NCBI GenBank assembly: GCA_000733415.1
Contig: KL662192.1
Span: 436,371-441,379 of the forward strand
Direction of reading: 5' to 3'
Origin: [Leptolyngbya] sp. JSC-1
GTDB lineage: Bacteria > Cyanobacteriota > Cyanobacteriia > Elainellales > Elainellaceae
Length of the DNA stretch: 5,009 nt
Part shown: piece by piece, positions 1-5,009 of the stretch
How positions within the stretch are numbered: position 1 is the stretch's first letter
Layout: each line of letters starts with the position of its first letter
The notes under the pieces: generated by a model
Database searches by the model: none
What the model saw: the letters and a program-made list of their open reading frames with translations, nothing else
Told to the model about the DNA's origin: nothing
Position numbers and translations under genes: made by a program

Positions 1-194
1 AATTGTAAGCCTGACCAACCCCAAATTGCTCATAGTCGGGCAGTCCATTTGCTAACGAAGCCGGAACTTACCCCTAAACTCTCGCCAATCTCTCGGTGTT
101 TATAGCCTTTAAGAAACATCTGAACGGCAACAGCGCGTTTGAGTTCACGGGCATCAGGATTAGAGTGAATGAAGGCATTGAGATCTTCTAGCAT
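1..194 (-). pseudogene. IS630-type transposase, N-terminal part, frameshifted and cut by window edge
   Basis: An ATG at 192-194 opens a frame of 54 codons that begins MLEDLNAFIHSNPDARELKR and ends at a TGA at 30-32. Residues about 17-51 form a helix-turn-helix of the type found at the start of IS630/Tc1-like transposases (…GYKHREIGESLGVSSGFVSKW). The typical continuation after KW(T), reading YEQFGVGQAY, is present at 1-34 but in another frame, so one base has been gained or lost near 35-42. No slippery A-run is visible there, so I read this as a broken gene rather than programmed frameshifting. The catalytic DDE domain would lie left of the window. Family identification is by recognition of the sequence style; the frameshift is seen directly. 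Confidence 0.65.
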
Positions 195-390
195 CGAACA
201 GTTTCCAAACCCAGATTGACCCCTCTAGATTCTCATAACTGATTTGGGATTGCTATATGTTGCGGGAATTAAGGAAATTAATAAGATACACATTACTTCG
301 ATAATGCTTTCAGACAAAGAGTATCCCGGTCCACCTTTAAACCCTTGCCTCCTTCATCCACCATTACTTCTATAAATCTACTCGACACAG
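195..390. other. Intergenic stretch: presumed insertion-sequence end and operon 3' flank
   Basis: No supported gene lies here. About 195-257 is the lead-in to the transposase and probably includes the terminal inverted repeat of the element; TA dinucleotides at 254-257 would suit the TA target of IS630-type elements, but the other end is outside the window so the boundary cannot be proved. From about 258 to 390 is the sequence downstream of the PqqD-like gene. On the minus strand it holds only a 23-codon frame (293-364) overlapping a 22-codon frame (225-293) by TAATG, neither recognisable. No strong intrinsic terminator is visible after the operon. Confidence 0.4.
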
Positions 391-660
391 CTATTCAGTT
401 TCTCGAATGAATCCAGAAGATACTAAGGCATTAATAAAGACTGATATCTCAGCTAACGCCTGATCGTAACTAATATGAAAGTTTTTCCTTGAAAACTCAA
501 CAAGTTGAGAAAGTTCTGTCAATTGGTCAAGAGCCTTCCAGATTTCGCTCCCTGTGTAATTTAGGCGGAAATACTTGCTGGAATTCAAATCTAATAGGAT
601 TCCTTCATCACCAATTTCTTGAAAAAAGATATTGTTCGACTTCACATAAATTCTGCTCAT
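391..660 (-). CDS. PqqD-like RiPP leader-recognition protein (lasso B1 type)
   Basis: This is an 89-residue protein of the PqqD family, whose members are RiPP recognition elements: small winged-helix proteins that bind the leader of a precursor peptide and present it to modifying enzymes. The family pattern is clear: a beta-rich N-terminal half (GDEGILLDLNSSKYFRLNYT), then GSEIWKALDQ, then helices ending in a hydrophobic FINALVSSGFI. I start at the ATG at 658-660 because PqqD homology begins there and an AGGA lies 12 bases upstream; the ATG at 670-672 has the AGGA directly against it, and the frame could open as far up as 726, inside the exporter gene. With the chosen start the gene begins 25 bases after the exporter's stop, so it is probably co-transcribed as the last visible gene of the operon. 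A stand-alone B1 of this size is typical of lasso-peptide clusters, but similar proteins serve other RiPPs. Confidence 0.85.
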   Translation of the reverse strand: MSRIYVKSNNIFFQEIGDEGILLDLNSSKYFRLNYTGSEIWKALDQLTELSQLVEFSRKNFHISYDQALAEISVFINALVSSGFIRETE

Positions 661-685
661 AGTCAAAGCCATTCCTACAATATAT

Positions 686-2554
686 CTATCCAATATAACT
701 ATTAGCCTGTCTTGAAAACATCTCATAGTATCTTCCCTTAAGATCCATCAGCTCTTTGTGAGTTCCAGATTCAAGAATGCTTCCATTCTCTAAAACCAGC
801 AGGCGATTTGCAAATTTGGTAAGTGCTAAACGGTGGCTAATAATTACCGTCGTTTTCTGCTTCGCCATATCTTGAAGCATTTGATAAACTTCGTACTCAA
901 TTTTTGGATCGAGGGCAGCCGTAGGTTCATCAAAGATTAGGAGCTTGGCTTGAGATAGCCGTATAAAGGCACGAGCAAGAGCAACTCGTTGCCATTGTCC
1001 ACCAGATAAATCAACTCCCCCTTCTAATTGCTTTCCTAAGGGGGTATCCAAACCCTGTGGTAACCGGTTGACTACTAACGCAAGTCCTGCTTGTATAGCG
1101 GCATCAATAATAGCATTATCGTCATCAAGCTTTGACAATAATCCAAAACCAATATTTTCACGCAAAGTAACAGGGAAACGAGCAAAATCTTGCATGACAA
1201 CGGCAATGCACTCTCGCCAATAGTCGAGGTCTAACGATTGCAAATCATTTCCATTCCAACAAATAGAACCTGTTACCGGATCATACAGGCGACATAATAA
1301 TTTGGCTAGCGTTGTCTTACCAGCACCATTCTCTCCTATTAGCGCAACTGTTTCACCTGCCTGAATATTGAAGGTGATATTACTCAGAGCTTTTTTCTCA
1401 CTTCCAGGATAAGCAAACGAAACATTTTGAACCGATATTACTGAACTGCCAGCATGCAAATTTGTTGAAATTTCATTTTTCTGACAAATCGCAAAGTTTG
1501 CAAAGTTGGGACGTGATCCTGATTGAAGCTTTGACTGAAGGTTTAATAACGCAAATATTGGGGCAGTACTTAGAGCCACATCATAAATGTCAGCAGTATT
1601 ACCAATCAGAATAAAAAGACTACGGCGTATTTCAAAAATAAGTCCAGTGTAAAGAGCTAGATCACCTAGAGTATAAGTGCGATCTAACACTCCCTTAAGA
1701 ACGAAGAAATAGGGGATTGCTATCCCTAAGCCACTTAGCATAGAACAAGCTAGAATAACTACTAATCCTTGCTTTCGGACTTGTCGCATTTGAGTAAAGG
1801 CACTCCAAAATAGAGCTTTCCATCGCTCAAGCAAGAGGGATTGTAGCTTAAATAGTCGCAGTTCTTTGGCGTAGGATTCCTCACTTAAAACTTTTGTGTA
1901 TAAGTTCATTTCACGAACAACACCAGCTTGAGCACTTTCAACACTCCAGCTTCGCTCTTCATAATGAAGCTGAGTATAAATTGATGGAACTGTCAAAAGA
2001 AACAACACAAGCGGAATCCACCAGCCAATAGACGCAGAAATTAAGAACACTGGAATGAATGTAAATACACCAGTTAAAAGATTTCCAGTGACAGAAGCAA
2101 GTCGTTGCATCTGGCTTACTCCCTGCTCAGCAAGTTGTACAATGTTAAGAAGTTCAGGGCTTTCAAATAAGGCGATATCATCAAATGTGGCGATTTTATG
2201 AAGAATACGACCTTGAACTGAACCTTGAACTCGATCCCGTAATGAAGAGAGTGCGAATCCAGTTACAGTTTCAATAGAATCAAGGATGAAATTTAGTACG
2301 ATCAAGCCTATAACTGCCCAGAAAAGATTAGATTGGTAGGAAATGATAGTCAGGAAACCTTCAGTGTTGTTTTGATCTAAAAATTCAGTGACTTCATCAA
2401 TTACAATTTTACTTAAAAACAAAGTAATTGCAGGACCAGCACCTAAGACCAAATTCAGTAGTGTCACGCTTCCGAATTCAAAGGGTGCAGCTTCTATAAG
2501 CAATTTGATGCTGTGAATGAAAGCTTGCAGAAACCTGGGTGAGGAGTATGACAT
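686..2554 (-). CDS. ABC exporter, fused membrane and ATPase domains (McjD-like peptide exporter)
   Basis: This 622-residue protein is a half-transporter that would work as a homodimer in the cytoplasmic membrane to export the peptide made by this operon. Residues about 25-335 form the membrane domain with hydrophobic segments near 30-55, 75-95, 158-190, 262-286 and 298-318. The ATPase domain spans about 372-615 with all key motifs: Walker A GENGAGKTT (407-415), Q-loop Gln455, signature LSGGQ (516-520), Walker B LLIFDEP (538-544, Asp542 and Glu543), D-loop AALD (546-549) and switch His574. The motifs look intact, so it should be active. There is no N-terminal C39 peptidase domain, so it cannot cleave the leader itself; this resembles lasso exporters (McjD type) rather than bacteriocin PCAT exporters. 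It starts at the ATG at 2552-2554, 113 bases after the HExxH gene; the nearest AAGG lies about 14 bases upstream, so translation initiation may be weak. The substrate is inferred from context. Confidence 0.92.
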   Translation of the reverse strand: MSYSSPRFLQAFIHSIKLLIEAAPFEFGSVTLLNLVLGAGPAITLFLSKIVIDEVTEFLDQNNTEGFLTIISYQSNLFWAVIGLIVLNFILDSIETVTGFALSSLRDRVQGSVQGRILHKIATFDDIALFESPELLNIVQLAEQGVSQMQRLASVTGNLLTGVFTFIPVFLISASIGWWIPLVLFLLTVPSIYTQLHYEERSWSVESAQAGVVREMNLYTKVLSEESYAKELRLFKLQSLLLERWKALFWSAFTQMRQVRKQGLVVILACSMLSGLGIAIPYFFVLKGVLDRTYTLGDLALYTGLIFEIRRSLFILIGNTADIYDVALSTAPIFALLNLQSKLQSGSRPNFANFAICQKNEISTNLHAGSSVISVQNVSFAYPGSEKKALSNITFNIQAGETVALIGENGAGKTTLAKLLCRLYDPVTGSICWNGNDLQSLDLDYWRECIAVVMQDFARFPVTLRENIGFGLLSKLDDDNAIIDAAIQAGLALVVNRLPQGLDTPLGKQLEGGVDLSGGQWQRVALARAFIRLSQAKLLIFDEPTAALDPKIEYEVYQMLQDMAKQKTTVIISHRLALTKFANRLLVLENGSILESGTHKELMDLKGRYYEMFSRQANSYIG

Positions 2555-2667
2555 AATTATCTTTATCTACCTTCTTTGCACTTTCAAATTAAATTACCAT
2601 TACCAACAAATTCATGAATGAGTAGTTGCAACGATTGAGCCAGACTTTATCTTGCAGAAGCTGTAGA
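2555..2667 (-). other. 113-base gap between HExxH gene and exporter gene
   Basis: This gap is longer than expected inside a tight operon. I see no strong hairpin with a T-run and no gene; only an eight-codon frame beginning ATGAATTTG is present on the minus strand. A second promoter for the exporter cannot be excluded, since the stretch is AT-rich, but no convincing -35/-10 pair stands out. Confidence 0.3.
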
Positions 2668-3831
2668 TCAAACAAGAATTGCTTTATGCCATTTATGCAA
2701 TGCATCAACAAACTCTTTGCCAACATTCGTTAGCTTTGCATACCGATCTATTGTTGCAAGAGCTTCTGAAACCTGGTGATAATAGGAATTAATACGATTT
2801 TTTAAAGAGCCATTAGAGTCATTAATGGAATTTTGCAAATCAACAAAAGCATGACTGACACATGTAAAAACATAAGCCCCATGCAAAATTCCTTCCATCG
2901 GGCGCAAATCTTCACGCCAAGGTGAAATGAAAGTACTGCCCTGTGTTGGTTCTAGAATTGAGTAAAAATCGTTTATCATGTCGAGCTTATTATGAGCGTT
3001 CTCATGAATAAGGTGGTCAACTGTATCCAAAATATTATTTTCCACTGTGATAAATATCAATCCTCTGCATATATCAACACTAAACCCTGTAGCATAAGGC
3101 GTTTTAATTGGGACTATGACTTTTGTGAAAAACTGAAGATCAAAGTACCAATTAGGAAGGTGCATCAAAATCAAGTTTAAACTTTGGTATAAACGATTGT
3201 TTAAATTGGGGCAATGTAAATCTGAAAATGCTGATCGTGTACTTAAAGCAGAGTTCTTATCACTATATTTTTCTAAAAAGTGTTCACCAATTTCTCGATA
3301 ATAATCACCTTCACCAAAACGAAATGATGCATGAGGAAGATCAAGTGCTAAAGATTCCAATTTTGATCTTTGTTTTTCCTTTTGAATCTTGATCTTCTTC
3401 TGTTGTGCTAAATCATACTCAAGCGTACTTTGCACTGAAGAAGTATTTTGATAGCAAAAAAAGAATTCTATCTCTACATTGAAAATCTCTATAATTGATT
3501 CGATGTAGCACCAAGATTTAGAATCGCCTAACAATTCTTTGTTGCTTGCAAAGTATAGCAGCCTATTCACTGCGTATGAAAACAGAGGCTCTCTGGCAAG
3601 ATTGAGACGAACTTCAGTAGAAAGGTGCCAGTATGAATCTACTGCACTAAACAGTTCTTCATGATCAAAACAATTCCATTTCAGCATAGAGACAGCTACA
3701 AAAAGCTGCTGTTCCACTAAAGTTTTCCATCTATGCTCTAATACCTCGTATATTCTACTATCGTGAATAGGTGTTAGCAAATCCGACACTTTAACTTCAG
3801 ATTGGTTATTTATCTCAGGTGCAGTTTTCAT
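2668..3831 (-). CDS. HExxH-motif peptide-modification enzyme (putative alpha-ketoglutarate-dependent peptide beta-hydroxylase)
   Basis: This 387-residue soluble protein contains the HExxH metal-binding motif as HENAH at 276-280 (His276, Glu277, His280) followed by NKLDM, and then a second conserved block, SPWREDLRPMEGILHGAY, at 303-320, where Glu313 or His317 may supply a further metal ligand. This pair of blocks is what I know from the family first described as 'HEXXH motif domain' RiPP modification proteins (TIGR04267), more recently named aKG-HExxH-type peptide beta-hydroxylases. It would hydroxylate side chains in the core of the neighbouring precursor; the target residue cannot be read from the sequence. 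The N-terminal half is mostly helical, with a highly charged stretch at 143-160. No signal peptide or membrane segment is seen, so it acts in the cytoplasm. It begins at the ATG at 3829-3831, preceded by a weak GAGA about seven bases away, 61 bases after the precursor stop and behind a hairpin, so expression is probably much lower than that of the precursor. Despite HExxH, a protease role is less likely. Confidence 0.82.
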   Translation of the reverse strand: MKTAPEINNQSEVKVSDLLTPIHDSRIYEVLEHRWKTLVEQQLFVAVSMLKWNCFDHEELFSAVDSYWHLSTEVRLNLAREPLFSYAVNRLLYFASNKELLGDSKSWCYIESIIEIFNVEIEFFFCYQNTSSVQSTLEYDLAQQKKIKIQKEKQRSKLESLALDLPHASFRFGEGDYYREIGEHFLEKYSDKNSALSTRSAFSDLHCPNLNNRLYQSLNLILMHLPNWYFDLQFFTKVIVPIKTPYATGFSVDICRGLIFITVENNILDTVDHLIHENAHNKLDMINDFYSILEPTQGSTFISPWREDLRPMEGILHGAYVFTCVSHAFVDLQNSINDSNGSLKNRINSYYHQVSEALATIDRYAKLTNVGKEFVDALHKWHKAILV

Positions 3832-3855
3832 GAATTATCTCGACTTGTTTAATAG

Positions 3856-3886
3856 AAAAATTGATGCTGCTCAACGAGCAGCATCA
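3856..3886 (-). terminator. Hairpin plus T-run between precursor and enzyme genes (probable attenuator)
   Basis: On the minus strand the sequence TGATGCTGCTC pairs perfectly with GAGCAGCATCA, giving an 11-base-pair stem with a three-base loop (10 pairs with a five-base loop if the last pair is open). One A and then five T follow at 3856-3860. This has the form of a Rho-independent terminator. It lies seven bases after the precursor stop codon and 25 bases before the HExxH gene. In RiPP operons such partial terminators let the precursor be made in excess over its enzymes. Confidence 0.8.
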
Positions 3887-3892
3887 GATCCG

Positions 3893-4039
3893 TTAACAAA
3901 TTGTGCCGCTTCTACAGCCGTTTTGGGTACGATCGCTTCCTGAAGCAGAGCCGCGGCGGGTTAGATCCTGGACAGAACCAAGTTCCTCAATAACGGGAGG
4001 AACCCAGCTACGTTGCGTTTTTTCAGTCGTAATTTCCAT
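3893..4039 (-). CDS. RiPP precursor peptide with lasso-type leader
   Basis: A 48-codon frame runs from the ATG at 4037-4039 to a TAA at 3893-3895, behind a strong ribosome site (AGAGGT, five bases away). The leader includes W12-VPPVIEELG21, which fits the lasso-leader pattern Y-xx-P-x-L-xxx-G with Trp for Tyr and Ile for Leu, followed by SVQDLT27. These are the residues that PqqD-like B1 proteins bind. The C-terminal part is hydrophilic and Gly/Ser-rich. If cleavage falls before Gly30 the core is GSASGSDRTQNGCRSGTIC (19 residues): Gly1 could close a seven-residue ring on Asp7, the only acidic residue, leaving Cys13 and Cys19 in the tail for a disulfide. Cleavage site, ring and disulfide are inference. 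T27 sits three residues before Gly30, not two as in the classical lasso pattern. It is the first gene of the operon and is followed at once by a hairpin. Other RiPP classes are possible because no lasso cyclase is in view. Confidence 0.85.
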   Translation of the reverse strand: MEITTEKTQRSWVPPVIEELGSVQDLTRRGSASGSDRTQNGCRSGTIC

Positions 4040-4044
4040 AGTTT

Positions 4045-4050
4045 ACCTCT
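4045..4050 (-). promoter_or_regulatory. Strong ribosome binding site of the precursor gene
   Basis: AGAGGT on the minus strand lies five bases before the ATG. It is the best Shine-Dalgarno match in the operon and fixes the start of the precursor; the enzyme and exporter genes have clearly weaker sites, in keeping with high precursor dose. Confidence 0.75.
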
Positions 4051-4066
4051 TTGTGTTTGACTTGAC

Positions 4067-4082
4067 TGGTATTAATATACCA
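4067..4082 (-). promoter_or_regulatory. Inverted repeat just downstream of the promoter (operator or 5' hairpin)
   Basis: TGGTAT-ATTA-ATACCA is a perfect six-base inverted repeat around a four-base centre; in RNA it can extend by a G-U and an A-U pair. It lies about 10 bases after the -10 box, so at roughly +4 to +20 of the transcript. It may be a repressor site or a 5'-UTR stem. The sequence is AT-rich, so chance is possible. Confidence 0.45.
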
Positions 4083-4092
4083 ATTAAATAGG

Positions 4093-4121
4093 ATAATAGC
4101 GCAAATATCTTGATTCGTAAA
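4093..4121 (-). promoter_or_regulatory. Predicted sigma-70-type promoter of the RiPP operon
   Basis: On the minus strand TTTACG (-35, at 4116-4121) and TATTAT (-10, at 4093-4098) are separated by exactly 17 bases. The -10 box matches TATAAT at five of six positions and the -35 matches TTGACA at four of six. Transcription would start near 4086, leaving about 47 bases of leader before the precursor ATG. It is placed correctly for the whole operon. Confidence 0.65.
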
Positions 4122-4230
4122 GTGACTTTGAAATCCACGATGACTTAAATTTAGTGGTATTTTCCTTTAGTAAGGGATAGAGAAAAATAGCCAATAGTTG
4201 AGTTTTGCCTTTAGATTGTCAGCGATTAAA

Positions 4231-4465
4231 CCTTGCCTGCTTTCCCCTAGCTGTGGCTCAGATGACATCACAAAAAACGGCATGACCCGACAAGGCAAGC
4301 AAAACTATAAATGCCGGATTGTGGTCGTCAATTTGTCGAAGACTCGCAATAAGCCCATCGACCTAGACTGCAAAGATGCTTGGTAAGCTGCTGTTGGAGA
4401 AGATTTCCCTGGTGGGTGCGCGCGTGATAAACCATCCGAAGACTGGCTTCAACGCTGCGTTAACC
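4231..4465 (+). pseudogene. Decayed IS1-type transposase remnant
   Basis: Pieces of an IS1-family transposase can be read in order but in changing frames. First comes the zinc-ribbon start PSCGSDDITKNGMTRQGKQNYKCR (about 4244-4317); then, after a one-base shift, DCGRQFVEDSQ; then NKPID in another frame; then KLLLEKISLVG and ARVINHP from about 4385; then EDWLQRCVN in a further frame (4438-4464). At least four frameshifts separate these pieces, so the gene is dead. No start codon close to the first CxxC and no DDE catalytic region is visible. Frames that appear open here for about 60 codons are artefacts of these compensating shifts. The family call rests on the CPxC…GKQNYKCRDCGRQF pattern that I recognise from IS1 elements. 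Confidence 0.7.
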
Positions 4466-4471
4466 GCTGCT

Positions 4472-4663
4472 GTGTCCAGCATTGGAACGGTGCATGGATT
4501 AACGCTCGTGCTCATCAATCGCTTCAACTTGCCTTACCAATTTCCAATCCAGGCTTCAACTTTAGCCTTGGGGTCTGCGTTACTTGTGGGAGGCGGGGCA
4601 AGCTTCTTACCTGCCTTGAGAGCCAGCCAGATTGATCCGGTACAAGCACTTCGATCTAAATGA
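4472..4663 (+). pseudogene. 3' fragment of a MacB/FtsX-like ABC transporter permease
   Basis: The last ~63 codons before the TGA at 4661-4663 encode two hydrophobic segments and end LPALRASQIDPVQALRSK. That ending (PA.RAS..DPV.ALR) is the hallmark C-terminus of MacB/DevC-type permeases, with the final transmembrane helix, GSALLVGGGASFLPAL, just before it. A complete permease would have about 380 residues or more; here everything upstream is replaced by the IS1 remnant. The open frame can be followed up to an ATG at 4376, giving an apparent 95-residue protein, but its first 32 codons are shifted IS1 sequence, so this is a chance fusion and not a gene start. No function is expected. Confidence 0.7.
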
Positions 4664-4835
4664 GCGCTCACAGAACTGTTGGCTGCAAACCTCAACGCAA
4701 TGCATTTGTAGAGGTTGTTGCAGCAAGTTTATTCAAGGACTGATTCCCTTCTATCAAAGCGGCAATATGTAATAGGGTGGGCTGAAGCCGAAACTAGAGT
4801 TCAACGGTTTCCAGCTTGCAGTCTGTCACTTATAT
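4664..4835. other. Intergenic stretch without recognisable gene
   Basis: I see no gene here. A weak imperfect hairpin can be drawn around 4781-4818 (GCTG…CAGC outer arms with GAAAC/GTTTC inside) but it lacks a T-run and may be chance. It separates the permease fragment from the convergent partial gene on the right. Confidence 0.3.
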
Positions 4836-5009
4836 TACCATCCTAGCATGATACTCCATACCGTTTGTATAGTAAAACTTCCACACTCTGCCAACAATGA
4901 GCTTGCCCAAGCGCAGCGGATAGGTGTGGCGATGGAAGTAACGCTCTTTTCTAAGCCGAACCAGATCATGGAATTCCAGTTCGGCTTGAGCATAGATGCC
5001 TTCTATCTC
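4836..5009 (-). CDS. C-terminal end of an unidentified protein (partial)
   Basis: A minus-strand frame enters from the right edge and stays open for 57 codons to a TAA at 4836-4838. The peptide starts with a helical, charged stretch (EIEGIYAQAELEFHDLVRLR) that could be the end of a coiled coil, followed by KERYFHRHTYPLRLGKLIVG and an aromatic-rich tail (RVWKFYYTNGW). This layout, a short coiled coil followed by a 'Y.LG..I' segment, resembles C-terminal tails of some sugar-transferase or methyltransferase proteins, but that is a weak impression and no catalytic motif is in view. The start is outside the window. It points the same way as the RiPP operon but is separated from it by the transposase and permease remnants. 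Confidence 0.45.

Noticed and set aside
225..364. Two tiny minus-strand frames (293-364 and 225-293) overlapping as TAATG, considered as start of a B2-type gene
   Set aside because: 23 and 22 codons with no recognisable motif; the second runs into the insertion sequence and only a weak ribosome site precedes it. Too short to call.
391..726. Longer 111-residue version of the PqqD-like protein starting at 726
   Set aside because: The extra 22 residues overlap the exporter's C-terminal codons and show no family similarity; a start at 660 (or 672) fits PqqD length and lies after the exporter stop.
2992..3180. Plus-strand 62-codon frame opposite the HExxH gene
   Set aside because: It is antisense to a long, well-supported coding region, has no recognisable domain and no proper ribosome site; a shadow frame.
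2668..3831. HExxH protein considered as a metalloprotease that removes the leader
   Set aside because: The second conserved block (SPWREDLRP…LHG) and the RiPP context match the peptide-modification family better; there are no signal peptide or known peptidase features. Not fully excluded.
3903..4091. Plus-strand 62-codon frame opposite the precursor gene
   Set aside because: It lies across the precursor, its ribosome site and part of its promoter on the other strand; the minus-strand reading has the leader motif and strong ribosome site, so the plus frame is a shadow.
4198..4386. 62-codon plus-strand frame as an intact small protein
   Set aside because: It begins with a TTG start outside the IS1 homology and mixes true IS1 frame (zinc ribbon) with shifted frame (IVVVNLSKT where DCGRQF is expected); it is pseudogene sequence.
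1..4663. Composite transposon formed by the two flanking insertion sequences
   Set aside because: The left remnant looks IS630-type and the right one IS1-type; they are unrelated and the right one is long dead, so they could not mobilise the segment together.
1..5009. CRISPR arrays, tRNA or rRNA genes
   Set aside because: No regularly spaced repeats and no tRNA cloverleaf or rRNA-like sequence were seen on either strand.

Overview
The window looks like cyanobacterial accessory DNA. It is AT-rich with dense small genes, has a near-match to the GCGATCGC (HIP1) octamer inside the precursor gene, and its decayed insertion sequences resemble those common in filamentous cyanobacteria. The organism assignment is inference from style, not from a marker gene.

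Layout. (1) 1-194, minus strand: 5' part of an IS630-type transposase with a frameshift, cut by the window edge. (2) 195-390: no convincing gene; it contains the presumed end of that insertion sequence and then the region just downstream of the operon. (3) 391-4039, minus strand: a compact four-gene RiPP (ribosomally made, post-translationally modified peptide) operon, read from right to left as precursor peptide (3893-4039), HExxH-type peptide-modification enzyme (2668-3831), ABC exporter (686-2554) and PqqD-like leader-binding protein (391-660). (4) 4040-4190: the operon's promoter and leader region. (5) 4231-4663, plus strand: a badly decayed IS1-type transposase abutting the last ~63 codons of a MacB/FtsX-like ABC permease. 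(6) 4664-4835: nothing recognisable. (7) 4836-5009, minus strand: an open frame running off the edge, probably the C-terminal end of an unidentified protein.

How the genes should work together. A promoter at 4093-4121 drives the 48-residue precursor, whose leader matches the lasso-peptide leader pattern (Y/W)xxPx(L/I)xxxG followed by LT. A hairpin plus T-run directly after it should let most transcripts stop there and a minority continue into the enzymes. The PqqD-like protein would bind the leader, the HExxH enzyme would modify the core (its family is associated with peptide beta-hydroxylation), and the exporter would pump out the product. The core, best read as GSASGSDRTQNGCRSGTIC, has one acidic residue at position 7 and two Cys in the tail, which would suit a lasso peptide with a tail disulfide.

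The main puzzle is that the two enzymes needed for a lasso fold are absent: the B2 leader peptidase and the asparagine-synthetase-like cyclase. An insertion sequence lies close to where they could have followed. The locus is therefore either truncated, continues beyond the insertion sequence, borrows enzymes from elsewhere, or makes a non-lasso product from a lasso-type leader.
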